Below, one piece after another: positions 7,471 through 14,933 of a DNA stretch of 48,049 nt. Position numbers and translations under genes: made by a program. The notes beneath the pieces were generated by a model. It saw only the letters and a program-made list of their open reading frames with translations, was not told the DNA's origin and did not search any database. This stretch comes from Opitutia bacterium (GTDB taxonomy: Bacteria; Verrucomicrobiota; Verrucomicrobiia; Opitutales; Opitutaceae). The stretch covers positions 1 to 48,049 of the forward strand of contig CANFSZ010000018.1 of NCBI GenBank assembly GCA_947449835.1, written 5' to 3'. Each line of letters begins with the position of its first letter. Position 1 is the first letter of the stretch.

Positions 7471-8871
7471 TTAGGCGAGCAGTTGCGTGATGGCTGCGCG
7501 GAGTTGATCCTCGGTCTCGGGCGCGCAGAAGGCGAAATCGATTTCGTAACCACCGGCCTGGAATTCGCCCTTCGTGGGAATGTACCATGGACCACCATCG
7601 CCGTATCCGGCTACGGCGACCGGGCGACCGGGACGCAGGGATTGAGCGAAAAGCTGGAAATCAACAAACGGTTCCGCTGGCAGATGCAGCAGGGTGATGT
7701 CGTCGAGTTGGAGCGCGCTCAGGATAAACGGCACGCGCCGCGCGCAACGTTCGATCAAGGCCAACTTGAAGGCGGGGCGCATCCGCAACGCCAGCGAATC
7801 CGTGCGCTTATCCATCAACTCGCGCAACGCATCGAGCCCGAGCGCGGGGTTGGGCTGCGCGAAAAGCTCCGCGGTGCGCCAGCTCACGCGCTGCAGCGGT
7901 ATCGGTCGCAACGCAGCTTCGGCGGCGACCATTCCCGCGTGAATCCGGTCGGTCAGTTGCACCCGCGCGGCCGGCGTGCCGTCGTTGTATTTGCCGGCGG
8001 CGATGTTGCCCGCGCAACCGGTGAAATAGAGCTGCGTGCAAGCGGGTTCTTCGCGTTGTCGGCGCTTGCGCGCTAGGCCGCAAAAATCGCTACTCACGCG
8101 GCCGTCGCCGTAGTAACTCATCGGATGCGTCGCGTAGTAATGGCAGGCCGCGATCTTCGTCGCGCCGTAGTAAAACGCCACAGTGCGCAGGAGCGGATCA
8201 ATTTGGCCTTCGGGCAACGCGATCAACGCCGGGTCCACGCACTTGCTGCCGCGCATGGTCCCGATGCGGCCATCGACTTTGCGGTCCATGCGCCGATTGG
8301 AAGCGACGCGATCCACGCGCGCGTGCGCCGCCGCCACGTGCGTCACAAGTTGCGCCTGCGGGAGCGCGGCCGTCATCGCGGCCTGCGCGGCCTGCAGACA
8401 ACTTTGGAAAAACCCCGGATCATAAATCCGCGGTAAATCCGCTTGCCGCGCGACGAGCGCATCGGCGGCGGGACACACCATGGGGGCGTTGTGTTGATGC
8501 ACGCAGTGGAGCGCCACACGGTCGGGCGTCGTTCCGGCTGCGGTCGCGAGGGCGTTGCGCCACGCCAGATGCGCTTCATTGAGCAACCCCGTCCAATCCA
8601 CGGTGCAAATCACGATTGGCGCACCCGCCCCGAGCAGCACGAAGCCGATCGCTTCCAGCGCATCGTCCACGTGTTCCACGGGTTTGATCCAGCCGCCGCA
8701 CAACGAGTGCCCGACTGGCGGCGTCACATCGAAACGAAACGTCGCCAGCCGTAGCGCGTTTCCGCTCGAAGTAGGTGTCGTTTCACCGCGCAACAACGCG
8801 GGCGCCAGCGTAGCCAAAGCACCGGCCGCGAGCGTGTGATCCAGAAAACGACGACGAGAAAGAGTGGGCAT
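7471..8871 (-). CDS. Tat-exported neutral/alkaline ceramidase-like hydrolase
   Basis: The 466-residue protein begins with a twin-arginine signal (SRRRFL at 5-10, then a weakly hydrophobic stretch), so it should be exported folded. The mature part has the pattern of the neutral/alkaline non-lysosomal ceramidase N-terminal domain. 'FRFDVTPPVGHSLCGG' is near residue 46, 'VHQHNAP' (H125, H127) is a likely zinc site corresponding to the family's HTHSGP, 'YYATHPMSYYGDG' is another metal/substrate segment, and 'FTGCAGNIAAGKY' follows. In Planctomycetes and Verrucomicrobia such proteins are common, and few have a proven substrate; ceramide is only one possibility. It is followed on the same strand by the TonB receptor and an alpha/beta hydrolase. 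It diverges from the TPR gene at 9007. Confidence 0.82.
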   Translation of the reverse strand: MPTLSRRRFLDHTLAAGALATLAPALLRGETTPTSSGNALRLATFRFDVTPPVGHSLCGGWIKPVEHVDDALEAIGFVLLGAGAPIVICTVDWTGLLNEAHLAWRNALATAAGTTPDRVALHCVHQHNAPMVCPAADALVARQADLPRIYDPGFFQSCLQAAQAAMTAALPQAQLVTHVAAAHARVDRVASNRRMDRKVDGRIGTMRGSKCVDPALIALPEGQIDPLLRTVAFYYGATKIAACHYYATHPMSYYGDGRVSSDFCGLARKRRQREEPACTQLYFTGCAGNIAAGKYNDGTPAARVQLTDRIHAGMVAAEAALRPIPLQRVSWRTAELFAQPNPALGLDALRELMDKRTDSLALRMRPAFKLALIERCARRVPFILSALQLDDITLLHLPAEPFVDFQLFAQSLRPGRPVAVAGYGDGGPWYIPTKGEFQAGGYEIDFAFCAPETEDQLRAAITQLLA

Positions 8872-9006
8872 AAGCTAAAAGGGGTGCACGCACCTTGACC
8901 CGCCTGAGTCATCCTATCCAAGCCGTAACTCGCCGAATCTCACTTGTCGCCCACCGGGGCCAACTTCAACGTAGCTGCGTCTGCTTTAACGTAATCATTT
9001 ACCCCA

Positions 9007-9984
9007 ATGAAAAAATTCCCCCTCCGCTTCACGCTTCGTTTGTGCTTCGCCGCGCTGCTGATCGTCGCCGCGCCCACCGGTCTTCTCGCCCAACAAAAAC
9101 AGGGCAAAGGCAAAGAGTCTTCGCCTCATCTCCGCCAAGCCGCCGACTTCATCCGCGATGGTAAAACCGCCGAAGCGCTCACCGCCGTTCAACGCGAGCT
9201 CGCTGCCAATCCCACCTCCGCCGCTGCCGCCAATCTCCTCGACACGCTCGGCGAGACGAAGGCGGCCCGCGCTATTTATCAAAAGCGCATCGACACCGCG
9301 CCTGATGCCGCCGCCAAGGCCATCGCCCAGCGCGCACTCGCCATGTCCTATGCCTTCACCGGCGAAAGCAAAGCCACCGTCGCGCTCGAAAAAGAAGTCA
9401 TCGCTTACTGGGCGACACGCGAGTCCGCCGAACCGCAGCAGGCGTTTTATCAACAAGGCGAAATGGCCAACGAAGCCGCGCGCGTCTGCATCGACGCCGG
9501 GGATTTCGACGCCGCCGAGTATTGGTACCGCCAGGGCACCACGCTCGGCCGCAAAGAACCCGCGCCCCAGACGCACCCACAAAGCCTCTGGGATTATCGC
9601 CTCGCCCACGCGCTCGGCCGTATCGCCGCCCGCCGCGGCGACCAAGCCGAAGCTCAACGCCACATCGCCGCCGCCCGCGCCCTTCTCGACGGCGATCCCA
9701 AGATGGCGGAACAACAAGAACGTTATTTCTCTTACCTCGTAGGCTACGTCGCGCTTTACACCGGTGACTTGAAACGCGCCGAGACCGAACTCACCAAGGC
9801 CATGAACAGTACCGGCGCCCAGAGCGACCCGTTCTTGCCGTGCTTGCTGGGTCAGACCTGCGAACAACTCGGCCAGAAAGACCGCGCGCTTGCGTATTAC
9901 CGCCAAGCCTACGCGCTCGCCACCGCCCACAATCCGCCCGCCGCGCACGTCCGCCCCTTCGCGCGCCAGAAGCTGGGCTTGTGA
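9007..9984 (+). CDS. Exported tetratricopeptide-repeat protein
   Basis: A signal peptide (residues 1-28, ending 'TGLLAQ') leads into 325 residues made almost entirely of paired helices with TPR spacing. Examples are 'AADFIRDGKTAEALTAVQRE', 'EAARVCIDAGDFDAAEYWYR', 'YVALYTGDLKRAETELTKAM' and 'CEQLGQKDRALAYYRQAYAL'. TPR proteins are scaffolds for protein contacts; no catalytic motif is present and the partner is unknown. It likely works in the periplasm. It is a single-gene unit, divergent from the ceramidase-like gene and converging on the unknown gene at 10009. The leader ends 'TTTACCCCA' before ATG, with no Shine-Dalgarno. Confidence 0.82.
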   Translation: MKKFPLRFTLRLCFAALLIVAAPTGLLAQQKQGKGKESSPHLRQAADFIRDGKTAEALTAVQRELAANPTSAAAANLLDTLGETKAARAIYQKRIDTAPDAAAKAIAQRALAMSYAFTGESKATVALEKEVIAYWATRESAEPQQAFYQQGEMANEAARVCIDAGDFDAAEYWYRQGTTLGRKEPAPQTHPQSLWDYRLAHALGRIAARRGDQAEAQRHIAAARALLDGDPKMAEQQERYFSYLVGYVALYTGDLKRAETELTKAMNSTGAQSDPFLPCLLGQTCEQLGQKDRALAYYRQAYALATAHNPPAAHVRPFARQKLGL

Positions 9985-10008
9985 GGCAGCGCCGCACCTT
10001 TTCCAGCC

Positions 10009-10719
10009 TCAGCTGATCAATAACAACCGCGGCGGATCGCCGGGCCGCGTCGCAGGCGCGCGATGCACGCACGGCGGCACCGGACTGCCTGGATAATCCG
10101 TCGCGATTCGCCACAGATTCCCGAGGCCAAATCCATACGGCTGCGCGCCCGCCTTCGGCTTATAGTGCAGATCGTAACAATTGTCTCGGAGAAACTCGCG
10201 GAACTCCTCTCCGGCGGCTCCGCCAAACTCTTTTAACAACGCCGCCCGCGTCTCCGGTTGATCCACGCGGCGCTCGGCGTCGCCCGGACTCAAGCCCTCG
10301 CTCGCCGGTCCGAAATACGTGCACAACCACGTGTCGGCCGCAAAAGGCGCGCTGTCGGCGTGAAACGAGAAAACATCCGTCGCGATCAAGCCCGCCGCGT
10401 CATCGCGCGGGTAACCGTTGATACAATTGAGCGCGGGCTCGAGACCTTGCTCGCGCAAGAGCCGGAGATCGGCGAGGAGTTGTTGGACGGCCACGCGCCC
10501 GGCGGGGCTGACGTCGAGCGCGAGCAAGCGCGCCTCATCGAGCGTGTCGATGGCCTCACCACCAGCCAGACCCACCGCCACGGCCGCATAATCACCGGAC
10601 AGCACGCGCGGCCAACACAGCGCATTCACGCCCGCCGCCAGGGGCGTCGCCAGTAATTCGGCAAAACTGCCGACATAAGCGACACCCGCTCGCTCAGACA
10701 ACAGGGCGGAAGGATTCAT
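10009..10719 (-). CDS. Uncharacterised protein, possibly DUF1826-like
   Basis: This 236-residue protein is not securely recognised. It has no signal peptide or membrane segment. Conserved-looking stretches are 'FHADSAPFAADTWLCTYFGP' (about residues 117-136), 'RDNCYDLHYKP' and 'PVPPCVHRAPATRPGDPPRL' at the end. The arrangement of a His-x-Asp, a 'TYxGPxxE' segment and a C-terminal Cys-His-Arg-x-Pro resembles what I remember of DUF1826 proteins, whose function is unknown, but I am not sure of that match. The His/Asp/Cys/His set could be a metal site. It is a single-gene unit with a possible promoter at 10757-10786. Confidence 0.7.
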   Translation of the reverse strand: MNPSALLSERAGVAYVGSFAELLATPLAAGVNALCWPRVLSGDYAAVAVGLAGGEAIDTLDEARLLALDVSPAGRVAVQQLLADLRLLREQGLEPALNCINGYPRDDAAGLIATDVFSFHADSAPFAADTWLCTYFGPASEGLSPGDAERRVDQPETRAALLKEFGGAAGEEFREFLRDNCYDLHYKPKAGAQPYGFGLGNLWRIATDYPGSPVPPCVHRAPATRPGDPPRLLLIS

Positions 10720-10756
10720 CGAGGTTAGAATGTGAAATCATGAAAGACTGAGGATG

Positions 10757-10786
10757 TTTTAAGCACGAAAAAACTCCTGCGTTCAA
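10757..10786 (-). promoter_or_regulatory. Possible sigma-70 promoter for the 10009-10719 gene
   Basis: On the minus strand TTGAAC (10781-10786) and TTAAAA (10757-10762) are 18 bases apart. The predicted transcript would have a leader of about 30 bases before the ATG at 10719. Both boxes depart from consensus. Confidence 0.35.
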
Positions 10787-10846
10787 AGACCTATTCGCTA
10801 AAATTACGCGTTGGTTGAATCTAGTGAAAGCGGGTGGCTCGCGAAA

Positions 10847-10875
10847 CAAAAAAGCCCCGACCCGTGGGTCGAGGC
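10847..10875 (-). terminator. Rho-independent terminator after the SGNH-DUF1080 gene
   Basis: The arms 10854-10863 and 10866-10875 pair with one mismatch to form a GC-rich stem, and the minus-strand transcript then reads six T residues (10848-10853). It lies 30 bases past the stop of the SGNH-DUF1080 gene. Confidence 0.8.
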
Positions 10876-10904
10876 GAAGGCAGCGGAACGACGCGGCGGA
10901 TGCT

Positions 10905-12290
10905 TTAGGGCGCCGGGGCGGTGCTTATCCGTATGCGGCGGTATTCGAGTTGGCCGCGGTCGCCTTCCAGGCCGATGGGGCCGCTGGCGGGGAGCTTCAG
11001 CGCGGCTTCCAAGACTTCGCCGTTGCACGTGCAATGGGCGACACCGTCGGTCACGGTGATGATGAGCTCGTTCCAATCCAGCGGGCGAAAGTGCGCGAGT
11101 TTCAAGTACGGGCCGGCGATGAGGTAGTCGCGGGCTTGGAGTTGCGGGCCGCGCAGGTACACGCCGCCGTCCGCATTCGGCGTGGCGCGGAACTCGAGTT
11201 TGAGGATGAAGTTTTGCGGGAACTCGCGGGTCGTCCACAGTTGTTGGATGCGGCGGCCGCCGGGCGGAGTGGTGGCGACGATGCGCCCGGCTTGGGCGAG
11301 CCAACGACCGTCGGGGCTATGCGTGAGACCGTCGTAGTTGGTCGGTTGGGTGACCACCGGCCACAGCGGGGCGGAGATATCGGCAGCCTGCATGCGAATC
11401 GTGGTGGCGATTTCTTTCTCGGTCGTGGGCCGCGTGCCCCAGCCGGTGAGGTCGTGGCCGTTGAAGAGGCTCACAAAGCCCGGCTCGGGCGTGAAAGTAT
11501 CGGGCGCGCGTTCGCTGAGGCCGAGCGTGGCGAGGAGCGGACGCAGGGCGGCGGCAAACTTGGCGTAGCCTGCGGCGTTGGGGTGGAGGAGATCGGGGAA
11601 CTCGGCGAGGGGCGCGTCGTTTTGGGCGTCGGCGAAGAGTTTCCAGGTGTCGAGCACGGTGACTTGCGGTTGATCGACGGTGGCTTCGAGGATGAGTTGG
11701 TTGAGGCGGCGGATGAGAAAGGCCGGACGCTTCTTCGTGGGCGAGCTGGGCATCACGGCGCAGACGATCACGTGCAGGGCGGGGTTGTGCTCGTGGAGCG
11801 CGGCGAGGATGAGTCGGAGATTGGTGGCGACGGTCCACGGGGCGGCGTTTTCCTCGAGGTCGTTGGTGCCGATGAGGAGGACGACGGCGGTGGGATGCAG
11901 GGCGAGGACGTCTTCTCGGAGGCGGATGAGGACGCCGCGCGACGTGTCACCGCTGATCCCGCGGTTGGCGACCTTGAGATCGGGGAATGACCGGGCCAGA
12001 GTAGCGCCCCAACCCTGGGTGATCGAATCGCCGAGGAAGACGACGGTTTGTTGGTCGCGCTCCACTTGACCAGCCCACGTGGTGCGGCGTTCGGTCCAGA
12101 GTTTTTGAAACCACGGATAGCGGCGGATCGGGCCGGCGCCGGGCAGACCCTCATCGGAGGCGGGGATAGTGAAGGGTGAGGCGGGGGCGACGGCCGGGGA
12201 ATGGGCTGGCGCATGAGTCGGGGACGCCGCGGGCGCAGCGCCGACGGTGAGGCCGAGAAAACTGAGAGCGAGGAACGAGAAGGAACGCAT
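10905..12290 (-). CDS. Exported SGNH/GDSL hydrolase fused to a DUF1080 (3-keto-disaccharide hydrolase) domain
   Basis: A signal peptide (about residues 1-19) and an Ala/Pro/His-rich linker precede two domains. Residues about 80-258 are an SGNH esterase: 'VFLGDSITQGWG' with nucleophile Ser89, 'NRGISGDTS' as block II, 'LIGTNDLE' as block III (141-146), and the catalytic pair Asp233/His236 in 'DLLHPNAAGY'. Residues about 271-459 are a DUF1080 jelly-roll domain: 'GFVSLFNGHDLTGWG', 'LKLEFRATPNADGGVYLRG', 'DWNELIITV', and a final 'GPIGLEGDRGQLEYRRIRI'. The protein has 461 residues. The SGNH part should remove acyl groups. The DUF1080 part either binds or cleaves sugars, so deacetylation of a polysaccharide is a reasonable guess. 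I took the ATG at 12290 because it starts the signal peptide. Confidence 0.88.
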   Translation of the reverse strand: MRSFSFLALSFLGLTVGAAPAASPTHAPAHSPAVAPASPFTIPASDEGLPGAGPIRRYPWFQKLWTERRTTWAGQVERDQQTVVFLGDSITQGWGATLARSFPDLKVANRGISGDTSRGVLIRLREDVLALHPTAVVLLIGTNDLEENAAPWTVATNLRLILAALHEHNPALHVIVCAVMPSSPTKKRPAFLIRRLNQLILEATVDQPQVTVLDTWKLFADAQNDAPLAEFPDLLHPNAAGYAKFAAALRPLLATLGLSERAPDTFTPEPGFVSLFNGHDLTGWGTRPTTEKEIATTIRMQAADISAPLWPVVTQPTNYDGLTHSPDGRWLAQAGRIVATTPPGGRRIQQLWTTREFPQNFILKLEFRATPNADGGVYLRGPQLQARDYLIAGPYLKLAHFRPLDWNELIITVTDGVAHCTCNGEVLEAALKLPASGPIGLEGDRGQLEYRRIRISTAPAP

Positions 12291-12547
12291 GGGGGTAAAA
12301 GGGAAACCGAGGCGGAGAAGGAGGAAGCGCAAGGACGGAAAAGAGGCGAACATTTTCCCAAGCGGGAAGGCCGAGCGGAACGAGTTGGGAACGTTCGGGA
12401 AGAGGAAAAAATTGATGGGGAAGAGAAGTTGATCGAGGGGAAAGAAGAGTTGTTCGATGGAAAAAAGATAAAACTTCTCCGCAATTTAGTTAAACTCCTC
12501 GGGAAACGAGTTGGCTTCAAAGCAGACGGCCAACGCGCTGCTTGGGC
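12291..12547 (-). other. Pyrimidine-rich leader of the SGNH-DUF1080 gene, with degenerate tandem repeats
   Basis: No gene is evident between 12291 and the kinase terminator. From about 12300 to 12480 the plus strand is overwhelmingly purine, so the SGNH transcript would begin with a long run of C and U. Within it, 12412-12469 holds three degenerate copies of a roughly 20-base unit starting TTGATGG, TTGATCG and TTGTTCG. No promoter is obvious. The long purine/pyrimidine bias could allow S1 binding or unusual DNA structure. Confidence 0.45.
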
Positions 12548-12579
12548 AGAAGAAAGCCCGAGCGGTTTAGGCTCGGGCT
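12548..12579 (-). terminator. Rho-independent terminator after the KDG kinase gene
   Basis: AGCCCGAGC and GCTCGGGCT (12555-12563 and 12571-12579) form a perfect nine-base stem around a seven-base loop. The minus-strand transcript then reads TTCTTCTG. It lies about 50 bases past the kinase stop and closes the sugar-acid operon. Confidence 0.8.
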
Positions 12580-12587
12580 GAGGGGAA

Positions 12588-12607
12588 GCGGGGTGAGGGC
12601 ACCCCGC
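12588..12607. terminator. Second hairpin between the kinase stop and its terminator
   Basis: GCGGGGTG and CACCCCGC form a perfect eight-base stem with a four-base loop. There is no T-run on the minus strand next to it. On the plus strand TTTTTT follows nine bases later. It may back up the neighbouring terminator or protect the 3' end. Confidence 0.4.
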
Positions 12608-12626
12608 CCACATTTTTTGCAGGCTT

Positions 12627-13721
12627 TTAGCGGACGACGCGGGCGCCGCCACCAGAGATCTGCTTCTCGACTTCCTTGCGGGTGGCCATCGAGGTGTCGC
12701 CGGGAGTCGTCGATGCGAGGGCGCCGTGGGCGGCACCATACTCGACGGCTTTCTGGGCGTCGTTGAACTCCATGAAACCGAACTGAACGCCCGAGGCAAA
12801 GCTGTCGCCGCCGCCGACGCGGTCGAGGATTTCGAGGCCAGGGTATTGCCGGCTCTCGAAGAACTTGCCGTCGTGCCAGAGGATCGCGCTCCAGTCGTTC
12901 TTGGTGGCGGTGATGACGTGGCGGAGCGTGGTGGCGGCGACCTTGAAGTTGGGGAATTCTTTCACGGCGGTCTCGATCATGGCCTTGAAGGCGTCGGTCT
13001 CGATGTGGCCGAGGGTTTCGGCGCCCTTGACGGCGAAGCCGAGGGAAGCGGTGAAGTCCTCTTCGTTGCCGATCATGACATCGACGTATTTGGCGATCTC
13101 GCGGTTGACCTCTTGGGCCTTCTTGAGGCCGCCGATGGTCTTCCAGAGCGAGGGGCGGTAGTTTAAATCGTAGGAGACGATGGTGCCGTACTTCTTGGCG
13201 GCTTTGACGGCCTCGACCGTGAGCTCGGCGGTGGACGTGGAAAGCGCGGCGAAGATGCCGCCGGTGTGAAACCAGCGCACCCCGAGCTTACCGAAGATGT
13301 GATCCCAATCGATGTCGCCGGGCTTGAGCTGGGAAGCGGCGGTATTGCCGCGGTCGGGGTTGCCGACAGCGCCGCGCACGCCGAAGCCGCGCTCGGTGAA
13401 GTTGAGCCCGTTGCGGACCGTGCGGCCGATGCCGTCGTCGTCGCGCCACTTGATGAAATCGGTGGCCACGCCGCCCTGCATGATGAAGTCTTCGACCAGG
13501 TGGCCGACCTCGTTGTCGACGAACGCGGTGACGACGGCGGTTTTATAGCCGAAGCATTTGCGGAGACCGCGTGAAGTGTTGTACTCGCCGCCGCCCTCCC
13601 AGACTTTGAACTCACGGGCGGTGCGGATGCGGCCCTCGCCGGGATCGAGACGAAGCATGACTTCGCCTAGGGATATTTGGTCAAAGGCGCAGGTGTTGGC
13701 GGGTTTGATGTGGAGGCTCAT
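12627..13721 (-). CDS. kdgK: PfkB-family sugar kinase, probable 2-keto-3-deoxygluconate kinase
   Basis: This 364-residue cytoplasmic kinase should phosphorylate 2-keto-3-deoxy-D-gluconate to KDPG, feeding the Entner-Doudoroff aldolase. The N-terminal motif 'GEVMLRLDPGEGRIRTAREF' and 'VWEGGGEYNTSRGL' match KDG kinases of the PfkB family, and the C-terminal signature 'DRVGGGDSFASGV' (near residue 300) holds the catalytic Asp and anion hole. It is longer than the usual 310-340 residues because of loops around 'RGAVGNPDRGNTAASQLKPG'. It is the last gene of a three-gene unit, 51 bases after the Ldh-type gene. The mRNA reads CACCTCCTCTTTATTCC before the ATG, with no Shine-Dalgarno. Confidence 0.85.
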   Translation of the reverse strand: MSLHIKPANTCAFDQISLGEVMLRLDPGEGRIRTAREFKVWEGGGEYNTSRGLRKCFGYKTAVVTAFVDNEVGHLVEDFIMQGGVATDFIKWRDDDGIGRTVRNGLNFTERGFGVRGAVGNPDRGNTAASQLKPGDIDWDHIFGKLGVRWFHTGGIFAALSTSTAELTVEAVKAAKKYGTIVSYDLNYRPSLWKTIGGLKKAQEVNREIAKYVDVMIGNEEDFTASLGFAVKGAETLGHIETDAFKAMIETAVKEFPNFKVAATTLRHVITATKNDWSAILWHDGKFFESRQYPGLEILDRVGGGDSFASGVQFGFMEFNDAQKAVEYGAAHGALASTTPGDTSMATRKEVEKQISGGGARVVR

Positions 13722-13772
13722 GGAATAAAGAGGAGGTGTTTTAAGAAGGGAGAATGAAGCAAGGGAAGCGGA

Positions 13773-14870
13773 TTAGATCGTGACAGACTTCAACGTGGCG
13801 ACGTCCCAGAGCGGTTGGTGGGCTTCGGTGGCGAGCTCATTGAAGGCATCGACCTCGGCTTTGGAGAACAGCAGGCCGCCGGCCGCGGCGGTGTGCTTGG
13901 CCCAGCCGGCTTCGAGTTGGCCGGGGAGCATGGACTTCTCGTTGCCGTGGCCGAGGACATCGGCGATGACCGCTTTGACGTTTTCCGATTGGTTGCGGCC
14001 CTTGGCGAACGCGCCGCCGTTGATGGCGTCGGGGTGGATGACTTGGAAGAAGAACACGCACGTGCCCTTGTCGCCCTGGGCTTGATCCCAGCGGTTGCGA
14101 ATCGTGGGGAGCGAGCCGCCGATGAAACCGCCGACGATCTCGTTGATGAGCGAAAGCCCGTAGCCCTTGTGCGCGCCGAACGGCAGGAGGGAGACGGCTT
14201 GGTTGGGATCGGTGGTAGGGTTGCCGTCTTTATCGACGGCGGCGAGGGGCGGGAGCGGTTTGCCTTCGCGTTTGAGTTGTTGGACGCGGCCCATGGCGAC
14301 GACGGAGGTGGCCCAGTCGATCACGATCGGATAGCCGACGGCCTCGGTGGTGGGGAAACCCCAAGAGTGGGGATTGGTGCCGAGCGTGGGGAACTTGCCG
14401 CCAAACGGCACGACCTCGGCGAGAGCGGCGGTGCAATTGGTGTAGGCGATGTAGCCCTTCTTGGCGGCTTCCATGACGTAGCCACCGCCCCAGAGATAGT
14501 GGAAGGCGTTGTCGACGGAAACGGTGCCGACGCCGTATTTATCGGCGAGGCGCATGGCTTCATCCATGGCGCGGTAGGCGGTGGATTGGCCGAGCTTTTT
14601 GTTGGCGTTCCAAATCTTGGCGGCCTCGAAGCGGGAAGGTTTCACCTCGATCTGTGCACCGGGGACGCAGCCCTTTGAACCCGAGCCGAAGAGATGGTCG
14701 AGGTGGAGGGCCTTGATGCCGTTGTGCGTGCGGATGCCGTGGCGCGAAGCCGAGGCGCAGAAGCGGGCGCCTTCGGCTGATTCATCGGCGTGAAAACCGC
14801 GGTATTGGTAAGCGGCGGCGACGAGATCGTTGTGCTGTTTTTCCGGGACGACGTAGAAGAGTTCGGGCAT
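13773..14870 (-). CDS. Ldh-family (malate/L-lactate dehydrogenase type) NAD(P)-dependent oxidoreductase
   Basis: The 365-residue protein belongs to the LDH2/MDH2 fold, which includes malate, ureidoglycolate and 2,3-diketogulonate dehydrogenases, and not to the classical Rossmann lactate dehydrogenases. Recognisable segments are 'GIRTHNGIKALHLDHL', with the usual 'SHG' catalytic region replaced by a 'SRHGIRTHN' version, 'GTNPHSWGFPT' and 'LLPFGAHKGYGLSLINEIV'. It should interconvert a 2-keto acid and a 2-hydroxy acid. It sits between a D-2-hydroxyacid dehydrogenase and KDG kinase, so a sugar-acid substrate is likely. It starts 63 bases after the upstream gene, and its leader ends CTTTCCTCCC with no Shine-Dalgarno. 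Confidence 0.87.
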   Translation of the reverse strand: MPELFYVVPEKQHNDLVAAAYQYRGFHADESAEGARFCASASRHGIRTHNGIKALHLDHLFGSGSKGCVPGAQIEVKPSRFEAAKIWNANKKLGQSTAYRAMDEAMRLADKYGVGTVSVDNAFHYLWGGGYVMEAAKKGYIAYTNCTAALAEVVPFGGKFPTLGTNPHSWGFPTTEAVGYPIVIDWATSVVAMGRVQQLKREGKPLPPLAAVDKDGNPTTDPNQAVSLLPFGAHKGYGLSLINEIVGGFIGGSLPTIRNRWDQAQGDKGTCVFFFQVIHPDAINGGAFAKGRNQSENVKAVIADVLGHGNEKSMLPGQLEAGWAKHTAAAGGLLFSKAEVDAFNELATEAHQPLWDVATLKSVTI

Positions 14871-14933
14871 GGGAGGAAAGGTTGAGAAGGTGAGAATGAA
14901 AAGAAGACGGAGTGAAGCGTGGGCCGGAGCCGA

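Noticed and set aside
12201-12581. Plus-strand frame of 126 codons rich in Lys/Glu/Arg/Gly
   Set aside because: It covers the purine-rich leader of the SGNH gene and runs into the opposite gene's coding part. Its composition follows from the purine bias, and no start signal is convincing.
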